64,000 bases of DNA from an uncultured Mycoplasmatota bacterium (GTDB lineage: Bacteria; Bacillota_I; Bacilli_A; Izemoplasmatales; Izemoplasmataceae). Below, piece by piece: positions 35,199 through 43,067 of this stretch. A program made the translations under genes and the position numbers. The stretch spans positions 1,302,001 through 1,366,000 of the forward strand of contig CAJXVW010000001.1 of assembly GCA_913062645.1 (NCBI GenBank). Reading direction: 5' to 3'. The notes beneath the pieces were generated by a model. The model saw only the letters and a program-made list of their open reading frames with translations, made no database searches and was not told where the DNA came from. Numbering within the stretch: the stretch's first letter is position 1; every line of letters starts with the position of its first letter.

Positions 35199-36610
35199 CG
35201 GGATTCCTCTTTTCTGATCTGCGGCAGGCTGGCTGCGGCGATCGATTGTCCGACCCGGCGGCTCTGTTCGTCCGGCAGGATCAGTTCAATTGTATTGTAC
35301 AACGACGGGAACTCCTGTTGCAAGACTTTGTTGGCCATCGCGACCAATCGCTGGCCGCCCTTGCCGGAGGTCACACGGCCGAGCACAAGCACTTTCGCGA
35401 TGTCGTAGAACTCGGCGTAATGGGCGAGCGAGTAACCGAGATAGACGCCGATCGTATCGAACACTTCCGCAGCCCAGCGGTCGCCCTCTTCCACCAGTTC
35501 CTGAACGACTTTCAGTTTTTCGGCAGGACTGAGCGTGTCGTCCAGGTCGATGCCGGCGGCCGTGGCCAGTTTGATGACCCCGTCCTGACTGAAGTACTTG
35601 ACGCCGCAACCGACGTCCAAGGACCATTCGTCGACCATCGCGTTGGAATTGTAATCGACCGGGACAAAGGCTAGTTCATTGAGCCAGCCGGTGATGTTGC
35701 CGTCCGCATCGACGTACCCGGCCGCCTGGCTAGTTCCCATTGCGATGCCGAGTACCTTGTCGGCATCGAGACTCATCGCTCCGGCAAGCGCGGTGACGTC
35801 GCCGTCGTTGGCGACTTCGATCGGGACATCGCCCATCTCTTTGGCGATGTTCAGGAACATGTCACGGACCTCGGCGTCGAACTTGTCCTGCGGAACGCGG
35901 ATGAACAGCGATGCCGCGGCGACACGGTTGTCGATGTAGATGCCGGCCGCACTGACGCCGATCGCATCGACGCGGGGCAGATGGGTTGCCGCTCGTTTGA
36001 TGGAATCGAGAATGCCGTGGTAATGATAGGACGGATCGTCCTTAAGTTTCGGATGCCACACCACTTCTTCGCTGTAGACCGATTCACCGTCGATCACGGC
36101 CGAGACCTTGCGGTCGCTGCCGCCGGCATCGAAGCCGATCCGGCAGCCGTCGAGATGGCGGCCCATCGGATGCGACGTTTCGTTCTGGTCGGGGACGCTG
36201 TCGATGTCGGTCACGACCACGGTGAACGGTTGTTCGTAGATGCGGCTCATGAATGCGGCGTCAAACGCGCGTTTTTCGTCTTTCTGATACATTTTCTGAA
36301 GCGCCAGGCCAATGTCCTTCGGCCCGCCGAAAATCACTTTGTATCCGCCTTTGAGCCACAGCAGCGTCTTGACGAGTCGTTCGATGTAACGGATGTTGGC
36401 GTCGAACTGGTTCATCGCGGCGGCGAACACGGCGGTTTCTATGGTGGCGATCTGGTTGTTGCTGCGGATCAGCGCGATCTTGACCGGAACCGCCTGGCCA
36501 GAGGCCGCAACGGCCGCGCGGTAGGCGCGATTGTTGAGGACCATCGGCGCGAAATCCTGATCGAGCGTGATCTTGAAGGCGCTCTTCTGGTTGAACTCGA
36601 ATGATGTCAT
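35195..36610 (-). CDS. ROK/ASKHA-family sugar-kinase-like protein with N-terminal extension
   Basis: A 471-residue protein. The ATPase-fold part starts near residue 155 with FDAGGSDRKVSAVIDG (phosphate-1 motif), followed by DAIGVSAAGIYIDN, EVANDGDVTALAG (probable catalytic Asp) and LGIAMGTSQAAGY. The first 150 residues form an extension not found in short ROK glucokinases. The ROK zinc motif CxCGxxGCxE is absent. The closest annotation class I recall is the long Firmicutes ROK proteins without assigned substrate. ATG at 36610 is chosen, since AGGTGATTCCC fits it, over an in-frame GTG at 36619. It heads the operon with PIG-L and SGNH genes. Confidence 0.75.
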   Translation of the reverse strand: MTSFEFNQKSAFKITLDQDFAPMVLNNRAYRAAVAASGQAVPVKIALIRSNNQIATIETAVFAAAMNQFDANIRYIERLVKTLLWLKGGYKVIFGGPKDIGLALQKMYQKDEKRAFDAAFMSRIYEQPFTVVVTDIDSVPDQNETSHPMGRHLDGCRIGFDAGGSDRKVSAVIDGESVYSEEVVWHPKLKDDPSYHYHGILDSIKRAATHLPRVDAIGVSAAGIYIDNRVAAASLFIRVPQDKFDAEVRDMFLNIAKEMGDVPIEVANDGDVTALAGAMSLDADKVLGIAMGTSQAAGYVDADGNITGWLNELAFVPVDYNSNAMVDEWSLDVGCGVKYFSQDGVIKLATAAGIDLDDTLSPAEKLKVVQELVEEGDRWAAEVFDTIGVYLGYSLAHYAEFYDIAKVLVLGRVTSGKGGQRLVAMANKVLQQEFPSLYNTIELILPDEQSRRVGQSIAAASLPQIRKEESR

Positions 36611-36841
36611 GGGAATCACCTCTATGGTTTGGTTTGAAATGTTTTGTCACGTATGCTTTTTCGGATGGCATACTTTTACACTTATACATTACCATACAAC
36701 AGGGGGGTGAATAAAGGGAAACCGACCAAAGTGACGTTTTTTTCATTTTCTGGAAATCTTGTTCAAAATGATGGCGCGAAAACAACCGGTTGTGCGCCCA
36801 TCCACGGTCGATGGCGGTGGTTGTCGTTCACAAACGGGATA

Positions 36842-36870
36842 TTGCGCAACGCTTCGATATGGAGTACAAT
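36842..36870 (+). promoter_or_regulatory. Promoter of the C39-like lipoprotein gene; divergent intergenic region
   Basis: TTGCGC (36842-36847) and TACAAT (36865-36870), spacer 17, upstream of AGGAGGACGACC-ATG. The 287-base region 36611-36897 separates divergent operons; otherwise it shows only a weak GTATGC/GCATAC inverted repeat at 36650-36672. Confidence 0.6.
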
Positions 36871-36897
36871 CATAGTATCCAAGCGAGGAGGACGACC

Positions 36898-38046
36898 ATG
36901 ACCCGAACGTTCCTGATCATTGCACTCCTGACGGTCTTTCTGGCAGGTTGCACGACACCATCCGACAACGACACTCCCGATGATACGGAGGAACCCATCA
37001 TGAATCAAACCGACTGCACCACCACGACCATCGACGCATCGTCTATGCACACCGCCACACTGGACGCCGTGTTCCTGTTTCAACACGCCACCCTGTGCGA
37101 GGGTCTCGATCTCGTCGACGGCCGGATCGTATTCGAAGAAGGCGTTACGGAAGGACGTCTGGAAACCGACGTGTTCACCGTCGCACCGTTCCGTGAACTG
37201 GTACCGTCGTGGAACATCGCAATCGACCAGGACGCGAAGATTCGCGTCCGTGTCCAAGTCGGCAACGACACCGGCATGAGCGATCCGTTCCTGATGGCAT
37301 ACTGGACGGCGTCGTACAAAACATCGCTGGCCAATCAGGAAGACGACTTCGGCAAGGTCTACATCGACACGATCGTGAATCGGGCCGACGATCCGCTTAC
37401 CAAGATCAAGTTCATCGTCGGGTTCGACTCCGGACAACCGGAAATCAAGTCCTTGTCGTTCACCACGGTCGCTCCCGAGTCGACGCTGCCGATCGCCCTG
37501 GACGAAGAACAACTCAAACCGCTGTCGATCGTGGTACCGGCCAAACAACAACTGAGCGTCCCCGCCATCGGCAATGCGATCTGTTCGCCGACGTCGCTGG
37601 CGATGGTGCTGGCGATGTTCGGAACCGATCAGGACGCCGCCACGGTGGCCGGTTTGGTATACGACGAGGGTCCCGGCATCTACGGCAACTGGAGTTTCAA
37701 CGTCAGTTACGCCGGCGGCCTGAACGTTCTGTCCAGTCGCGTCGAATACATCGACGACCTTGCGGTGGTCGTGTCCTATCTCGAACAGGGCGTTCCCATC
37801 GTCCTGTCGATCCGCACCACTGACATCAGTCAGCTCGACGGTACGATCATGGCTTATCCGGCCGGTCATTTGTTGGTGCTGCGCGGTCTCGAACAAGTCG
37901 ACGGCACCTGGTTCGCGCTTGTCAACGATCCCGCCGAGTACACCGACGAGGCCGTCCCTCGCAGTTATCCGCTCGAACAGCTGTTGTCCGCATGGCGTGG
38001 CTATGCCTATGTCGTGACCGATCAGTCTCTGAGCGATCTGGGCTGA
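36898..38046 (+). CDS. Lipoprotein with C39-like cysteine peptidase domain
   Basis: A 382-residue lipoprotein (lipobox LAGC, Cys about residue 17) with an acidic linker, a beta-rich domain (about 45-205) and a C-terminal peptidase C39-like domain (about 210-375). The catalytic set is visible: Cys in GNAICSPTSLAMVL, His in YPAGHLLVLRG and Asp in LVNDPAEY. C39_2 proteins cut peptides or act in cell-wall contexts. A role on stem peptides released by the amidases is possible but inferred. Start is fixed by AGGAGG and the lipobox. Confidence 0.82.
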   Translation: MTRTFLIIALLTVFLAGCTTPSDNDTPDDTEEPIMNQTDCTTTTIDASSMHTATLDAVFLFQHATLCEGLDLVDGRIVFEEGVTEGRLETDVFTVAPFRELVPSWNIAIDQDAKIRVRVQVGNDTGMSDPFLMAYWTASYKTSLANQEDDFGKVYIDTIVNRADDPLTKIKFIVGFDSGQPEIKSLSFTTVAPESTLPIALDEEQLKPLSIVVPAKQQLSVPAIGNAICSPTSLAMVLAMFGTDQDAATVAGLVYDEGPGIYGNWSFNVSYAGGLNVLSSRVEYIDDLAVVVSYLEQGVPIVLSIRTTDISQLDGTIMAYPAGHLLVLRGLEQVDGTWFALVNDPAEYTDEAVPRSYPLEQLLSAWRGYAYVVTDQSLSDLG

Positions 38047-38078
38047 CCTTCCGTCCATTTGCTTTTTAAATGTTTTTT

Positions 38079-38099
38079 TCGCTCAAAGAGCGATACAAT
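38079..38099 (+). promoter_or_regulatory. Promoter with inverted repeat in the spacer
   Basis: TACAAT (-10) at 38094-38099 is preceded immediately by TCGCTC-AAA-GAGCGA (38079-38093), which fills the spacer and could be an operator or a weak terminator for the C39 gene. Confidence 0.45.
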
Positions 38100-38116
38100 A
38101 TAGGTGGTGATGCACT

Positions 38117-38872
38117 ATGAAAAAACTAATGTATGTGATGCTTGTAATTCCCCTTGTTCTGTCGGCCTGCACTCCAGCCACCGTCGACGACGATCCCGTA
38201 TGTGGTGACAACCAGACGCTAATCGATGGCGTCTGCGTCGACGATGTGGTCTGCGACGAGGGCCAGGAACTGATCGATGGCGACTGTGTCGACATCGCGG
38301 TCGAATGCTCCGATACTCAAATCGAAGTGGATGGCGAGTGCGTCGATCTGACAGGACCCGAGTTGCTCCTCAGAAGCGCGCTGGAAACGACGCTCGGCAT
38401 CGATAATTACACGCTTGACGTGACAATTACCGATGGTGCGGACGTGGTTCCCGTGACGTTGCGTTTCGATGGTGCGACGACGATGTACGAAGATGCCAAT
38501 GAGACGATCTACACGACGAAGGACAACGACATCTGCACGGAAACGACGGTCCGGTTCGAACAGGTGAGTAGCGCCATCGTGCCTTGTGGCGATGGTCCCT
38601 ACGACTTCTTCGAGTTTCTCACGTATGACATGTTCACCCTGGAAAGCGGGGTCTATCATCTGAATCCCGAGCACCTGGTTGACATCGCCTTTCCGTTCTT
38701 GACGGGCGATGCTGTCGCCAGCGACTTCACCGTTCAGGTCGGTGACAACCGGATTACCTCGATGACGCTTCATCTCGACTTCGGCGACGATCTGGTGACG
38801 ATCACCTTTGATTTGTCGGCGATCGGAACCACCGAAATCGAGTTGCCTGTATTGACGGAGGTGATAGAATGA
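38117..38872 (+). CDS. Small lipoprotein with Cys-pair repeats
   Basis: A 251-residue lipoprotein (lipobox LSACT, Cys about 18). It has three short C-x-D-x3-L-I-D-G-x-C-V-type repeats (about residues 29-75), then a beta-rich domain resembling LolA/YceI-like lipoprotein folds in its pattern (TLDVTITDGADVVPVTLRFDG) with two further cysteines. The repeat is the same module as in the double GHL10 protein and the 12282-14009 binding protein. I do not recognise the main domain. Its stop overlaps the next start by 4 bases. Confidence 0.7.
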   Translation: MKKLMYVMLVIPLVLSACTPATVDDDPVCGDNQTLIDGVCVDDVVCDEGQELIDGDCVDIAVECSDTQIEVDGECVDLTGPELLLRSALETTLGIDNYTLDVTITDGADVVPVTLRFDGATTMYEDANETIYTTKDNDICTETTVRFEQVSSAIVPCGDGPYDFFEFLTYDMFTLESGVYHLNPEHLVDIAFPFLTGDAVASDFTVQVGDNRITSMTLHLDFGDDLVTITFDLSAIGTTEIELPVLTEVIE

Positions 38873-40419
38873 AAAAGTTCTTCTTGGTCCTGACGCTTCT
38901 GCTCAGCGTCTTCCTGCTTCAGGAAACGAGCGTCCACGCCGAATTCCGGTTCAACTACGACACCAAGGACACCTCGTTCTACATGGGCGTCCGTCACGAT
39001 GAAATGATCGGCACCATTCAGTACAACGGCACCGAGAGTCTGCAGAAGATCAACTATCTGGGCGCCAACGTGCTGACCAATGACAATCTCCACATCGTCA
39101 CCGGCGACAACTACATGGACATCGGCTGGGGTCGCGGCACGGTGATGACGATGATCAACAACATCAACAACGACTATCCCAACTACACCGTCATCGGTGG
39201 TGTCAACGGCGACTTCTACAGCGCCACCGGCTATCCCATTGAAGCATACGTTCACAACTTCGAAGTGTTGACGCCGGGTCTCGGCTACGAACGCACCGTG
39301 ATCGGCTTCAAAGACAACGGCGAGGTCGTCTTCGGCCGGCCGTGCTGGGAGGGTCACGAACTGATCGTCTACGACGAAGACGGCAACATCAAGGACATCC
39401 GCCCGATCGACGGCATCAACCGCAAACCCTTTGATAACACCGAACTAACGGTCTACTTCGACGATATTTCAGGCACCGTCACGGGTGATGTCAACAAGGT
39501 CGTCCTGACGGCCACCAACATCAAGATCGACGACTATTCGCAGATTCATTTCGGCAAGGGTGTGCTCGATTACGAAACGACCGGCGACGTGCCCCTCGAA
39601 GCCCAGCGGCTGATTCTCGTCGGCGTCGGCTTCAACGACGATGACTTGATCACCGCGACCGACCGCGTCGTCATCCAACAACACATGGGATGCGACTTCG
39701 AAGGCGTCCGTTACGCCATCGGCGGCTGGGAGAAACTGGTCGAGGACGGCGTCGCGATGACCTCGTTCCCATCCAGTCATTCGATTTATCGACACCCCCG
39801 GACCGCGATTGGCGTCAAAGCCGACGGCACGGTCTTCTTCGTGACCGTCGACGGACGCGACTACGTCAACGACTTCTATGGCGTGACCAACTCCGAACTG
39901 GCCGAAATCATGCTATACTTCGATGCCGTTGAGGCCTACAATCTCGATGGCGGCGGATCGACGACGATGATCTGGTACGACGAGACCGCGGAAGACTACG
40001 CGGTGCTCAACACTCCGTCCGACGGCAATCTGCGTCCCGTCTCCAACGGCGTGTTCATCGTCATCGGTGAACACGATCCCGCCCCGGCCCGCCTGCCCTG
40101 GCCGGACACGCGCCAAACACTGCTGCCCCCGGATGTCGTAACGATCAATCAGTCGGGTCTACTCGACTTCGGTGATGTCGCCGGAGCGAGCGGCTACGAT
40201 GTCCTCGTCAATGGCGAACCCCATCGCGTCACCGACAGCGAACTCGCCCTCGATCTGGAACCGGGCATCTACGAGTTCCAGATCCGCAGTCGCGGTGATA
40301 CGACGGACTACAAGACGTCGGACTATTCCGACACCTTCACCTACACGATCTTCCCCGATCGCATCAACGATCTTCTGGAACGACTGAAACTGTTCACCCG
40401 CGAAGAAACAAGCGAATAA
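38869..40419 (+). CDS. Phosphodiester glycosidase family protein (NAGPA domain)
   Basis: A 516-residue secreted protein (signal peptide 1-24, ending VHAE) with a NAGPA/DUF2233 domain (about residues 40-405). Signatures are GGVNGDFYSATGYPIEAYVHN, RTAIGVKADGTVFFVTVDGRD and the terminal YNLDGGGSTTMIW. A fibronectin-like tail follows (about 425-500). The eukaryotic homologue removes GlcNAc from GlcNAc-1-phosphodiesters. Bacterial members act on phosphodiester-linked sugars, which are found in teichoic-acid linkage units and capsules. It fits degradation of decorated Gram-positive walls. It is coupled to the upstream lipoprotein gene by an ATGA overlap. Confidence 0.87.
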   Translation: MKKFFLVLTLLLSVFLLQETSVHAEFRFNYDTKDTSFYMGVRHDEMIGTIQYNGTESLQKINYLGANVLTNDNLHIVTGDNYMDIGWGRGTVMTMINNINNDYPNYTVIGGVNGDFYSATGYPIEAYVHNFEVLTPGLGYERTVIGFKDNGEVVFGRPCWEGHELIVYDEDGNIKDIRPIDGINRKPFDNTELTVYFDDISGTVTGDVNKVVLTATNIKIDDYSQIHFGKGVLDYETTGDVPLEAQRLILVGVGFNDDDLITATDRVVIQQHMGCDFEGVRYAIGGWEKLVEDGVAMTSFPSSHSIYRHPRTAIGVKADGTVFFVTVDGRDYVNDFYGVTNSELAEIMLYFDAVEAYNLDGGGSTTMIWYDETAEDYAVLNTPSDGNLRPVSNGVFIVIGEHDPAPARLPWPDTRQTLLPPDVVTINQSGLLDFGDVAGASGYDVLVNGEPHRVTDSELALDLEPGIYEFQIRSRGDTTDYKTSDYSDTFTYTIFPDRINDLLERLKLFTREETSE

Positions 40420-40422
40420 AAA

Positions 40423-40448
40423 AACAGCACGTCAATTGGCGTGCTGTT
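40423..40448. terminator. Bidirectional terminator
   Basis: Hairpin with arms AACAGCACG (40423-40431) and CGTGCTGTT (40440-40448) flanked by A and T runs, between two convergent genes. Confidence 0.85.
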
Positions 40449-40452
40449 ATGT

Positions 40453-40983
40453 TTAGATGATGTAGTAGATGACGATTCCAACGATGCCCGACAACAGGAC
40501 AACCAGGACCGGATGGACCTTCCACTTGGCGAGCAAGGCAACGTACAGCGCGATCAGGATTGGGCCGAACCAGTCGATGATGGCCGTCCTCGCGACCAGG
40601 AACACACTGGCGAAGATCAGGCCGATGAGCGCCGGACGCAAGCCTTTGAGCACGCGGCCAGCCGTTGCCGAATGGCGGAATTTGTCACTGTGATAGGCAA
40701 CGATGCCAACCAACAGCGCCGGCATCGTGATGACCCCGGTCGTGGCGATCGCGGCGCCGAGAATCGAACCGGTGGTCTGATAGCCGATGAACGTCGCACT
40801 GTTGATGGCGATCGGACCCGGGGTGATCTGGCTGATGGCGATCATGTCGACGAAGGTCGTCATCGTCAGCCAAGCGCGGTCGTCGACAATCATCCGTTGC
40901 AACAGTGGCAACACGGCGTATCCGCCGCCGAACGCGACGCCGCCGATGGCGAGGAACGCCCCGAACAACTTAAGCAGGTTCAT
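40453..40983 (-). CDS. Chromate transporter family half-protein (ChrA domain), subunit B
   Basis: A 176-residue, five- to six-span CHR-domain protein. The family motif appears as AIGGVAFGGGYAVLPLL (about residues 11-27) and QITPGPIAIN (about 52-61). Short-chain CHR proteins work as pairs of oppositely oriented halves. The partner is the overlapping upstream gene (14-base overlap). Chromate or sulphate export is the family activity; true substrate here is unknown. Confidence 0.88.
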   Translation of the reverse strand: MNLLKLFGAFLAIGGVAFGGGYAVLPLLQRMIVDDRAWLTMTTFVDMIAISQITPGPIAINSATFIGYQTTGSILGAAIATTGVITMPALLVGIVAYHSDKFRHSATAGRVLKGLRPALIGLIFASVFLVARTAIIDWFGPILIALYVALLAKWKVHPVLVVLLSGIVGIVIYYII

Positions 40984-41524
40984 CGCTGTTCACCACCCGA
41001 ATCGTCATGTAGAGGTATCCGCCGAGTCCGGCGAGCAGGATCACCAGCGCCGGATGGAGACCGACGACGATGATCAGCGTGAAGGCAATCAACATCATCG
41101 CCACGCCGAAGTAACTGCGATATCGGATCATCAGCTTGCCGCCGGCGACCAGCATCAATGCGACGACGCTGAGACGCACGCCTTGGAAGAACGCGACGAC
41201 GATCGGATGTTCGACGTAGTTGAACAGCAACATCGCAATCAGCAAGATGAAAAAGAACGAGGGAATCGTCACGCCCAGCGTCGTCATCAACGCACCTTTG
41301 ACGCCGCGAAGACGCAGTCCCGAGTAGACGGCGAAGTTGACCGCCAGCGGTCCCGGCAAAGACTGACAGATGGCCAGGGCATCATAAAACTCGTCGGTCG
41401 CCATCAGATGGTGGCGTTCGACGAGTTCGCGTTCGAACACGGGGATCATCGCGTAGCCGCCACCGAAGGTGAACGCGCCAACGCGCAAATAAATCAGAAA
41501 CAGTTGTCCAAGTGATAGGTTCAT
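40970..41524 (-). CDS. Chromate transporter family half-protein (ChrA domain), subunit A
   Basis: A 184-residue CHR-domain membrane protein with RVGAFTFGGGYAMIPVFERE (about residues 14-33) and QSLPGPLAVNFA (about 54-65). It forms a two-gene short-chain ChrA pair with the downstream gene. The start used is the ATG at 41524, about nine bases after GGGAG; an in-frame TTG at 41533 is an alternative. Confidence 0.88.
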   Translation of the reverse strand: MNLSLGQLFLIYLRVGAFTFGGGYAMIPVFERELVERHHLMATDEFYDALAICQSLPGPLAVNFAVYSGLRLRGVKGALMTTLGVTIPSFFFILLIAMLLFNYVEHPIVVAFFQGVRLSVVALMLVAGGKLMIRYRSYFGVAMMLIAFTLIIVVGLHPALVILLAGLGGYLYMTIRVVNSDEPA

Positions 41525-41600
41525 GTGCAGCAACTCCCTACAACAAGTCCATCATACCACCGTTGCCCCCCAGGGGCAATGATTTTGATGAGGAATTCAC

Positions 41601-41633
41601 AAAAAAAGACCTCGGACGACCATGGTCCGAGGT
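41601..41633 (-). terminator. Terminator of the third chromate-transporter-like gene
   Basis: Hairpin with arms at 41609-41617 and 41625-41633 (CCTCGGAC/GTCCGAGG) with A and T runs on both sides, just after the stop at 41646. Confidence 0.88.
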
Positions 41634-41645
41634 TTTTGATTCCAA

Positions 41646-42215
41646 TCAACGGATGAAGAACCCGCCGATCAACAGCGCCGACACGATGATGATCGCCGGA
41701 TGCACGTCGAACGACGGCACCAGTTCATTGAGCAGCACCAGCGTCGCAGCGACGACGAACAGACCGAGAATGATCCACGTCCTCGCCGTGTTGAAGTCCA
41801 TGCCGACGAAGACACTGCCGCGTGCCATGCTGAAGGCGACGCCGGCGATGAGCACGACGACAACGGGTTTGGCGGCCGCCTGCATGCCTTTGACGAAGGC
41901 GGTATCCTTGTATTCCTGGAACAGCGTGAACATCACGATGATCGCGATCGTGCTCGGTAGAATCAAACCAAGCAACGCGGCGAACGCACCGGGAAAGCCG
42001 GCCAGGTCGTAGCCGATCAGAAAACTCATCTTGGTGGCGATTGGTCCGGGCAGCGTATTGCCCATCGCCAGATAGTCGATGAACTGTTCTTCGGTAAGCC
42101 AGGCGTAGTTCTCAACGACTTCTTCCTGAATCAGCGGAATCGTCGCCTGACCGCCACCGAACCCGAACACGCCGGTTTTCAAGAATGCGTAAAACAATTG
42201 CCAAATGAGTTCCAT
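41646..42215 (-). CDS. Chromate transporter family half-protein (ChrA domain), separate unit
   Basis: A 189-residue CHR-domain protein with KTGVFGFGGGQATIPLIQEE (about residues 12-31) and GNTLPGPIATKMSF (about 53-66). It has its own ribosome-binding site (TGGAGGT) and terminator and so is not part of the adjacent pair. It may act as a homodimer or exchange with one half of the pair. Longer in-frame sequence upstream of the start has no coding character. Confidence 0.86.
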   Translation of the reverse strand: MELIWQLFYAFLKTGVFGFGGGQATIPLIQEEVVENYAWLTEEQFIDYLAMGNTLPGPIATKMSFLIGYDLAGFPGAFAALLGLILPSTIAIIVMFTLFQEYKDTAFVKGMQAAAKPVVVVLIAGVAFSMARGSVFVGMDFNTARTWIILGLFVVAATLVLLNELVPSFDVHPAIIIVSALLIGGFFIR

Positions 42216-42286
42216 GATATACCTCCATTCGTATCCATACCATATTATACTACATCTCGGTGGATATCCAATAGACAAACAAAAAA

Positions 42287-42303
42287 AGGCAGAAAATCTG
42301 CCT
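42287..42303 (-). terminator. Terminator of the DUF92/VTE5-like operon
   Basis: Minus-strand hairpin AGGCAGA/TCTGCCT followed by a T7 run, touching the stop of the 42305-43057 gene. Confidence 0.85.
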
Positions 42304-42304
42304 C

Positions 42305-43057
42305 TTATGTGATCTGCAGGAAAAGGTACGCGGCGATGACGATGATCAGATTGCTGAGAAAGTTGACGAGGTTGTTGGTGAGAAACCTGATACCGGTCGT
42401 ACGGCGCACGTCCTCCTCTTCCGGTGGAGTGTCGAGCACCCGCCCCGAGGCGGTCACGTACTTGATTTGCACGGTCCCGAGGACACTGTCGACAATGCTT
42501 CCCAACAAGCCCCAGACGATGACCTGGATGCGGAATGACAACAGCAGGGCGATGACCATGCTGCCGGCAAGCGAAGCCAGCGTACCGAGCAATGTGACAC
42601 CGCCGGAGACCCCGGGTTCGACCTGCCGCCATGTCAGAATCTGACGCGGCATGGTCTTGGACAATCTGCCAATCTCGCCACCCCAGGTATCGGCGGTCGC
42701 GACAGCAAAACTGATCGTATAGAGGGTCCGATACACGGCATCGTCATGGACGTAAAACAGTACCGCGAGGATCATTCCGATACTGCCGTTCGCAAGCACT
42801 TGTTTGTAATTGCGCATGCTGTCTTTCGGTGCTTCGGGATGCAATTTCGACAACAGCGAACTGCTGACGAAAAACACCATCAATACAGCCATGAAATACC
42901 ATCCGCCAAAGGCGAAGATGATGGTACCGGTGACCACCGCCGCAACCAGACCGGTTGCATCCAAAGCGCGTCGTCGGTATGCCACGTACGCGATGATGAT
43001 GCTGATCAGCAACCCGATGCCGATACTCCACGGCATCTCCGTCAGATGTTGTATCAC
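42305..43057 (-). CDS. DUF92/TMEM19-family membrane protein (VTE6-like prenyl-phosphate kinase candidate)
   Basis: A 250-residue protein with six to seven membrane spans and the DUF92 signatures YRRRALDATGLVAAVVTGTIIF, SSLLSK, ATADTWGGEIGRLSK and GVSGGVTLLGTLAS. The plant member VTE6 phosphorylates phytyl phosphate with CTP. A GTG start at 43057 is preferred, as GAGGTGAGTGAC precedes it. It is 10 bases downstream of a dolichol/phytol-kinase-like gene, so the two would perform successive phosphorylations of a prenol. Confidence 0.75.
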   Translation of the reverse strand: MIQHLTEMPWSIGIGLLISIIIAYVAYRRRALDATGLVAAVVTGTIIFAFGGWYFMAVLMVFFVSSSLLSKLHPEAPKDSMRNYKQVLANGSIGMILAVLFYVHDDAVYRTLYTISFAVATADTWGGEIGRLSKTMPRQILTWRQVEPGVSGGVTLLGTLASLAGSMVIALLLSFRIQVIVWGLLGSIVDSVLGTVQIKYVTASGRVLDTPPEEEDVRRTTGIRFLTNNLVNFLSNLIIVIAAYLFLQIT

Positions 43058-43067
43058 GTCACTCACC

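Noticed and set aside
36650-36672. GTATGC/GCATAC inverted repeat between divergent operons
   Set aside because: Only six bases per arm with an 11-base gap, and not placed on a clear promoter.
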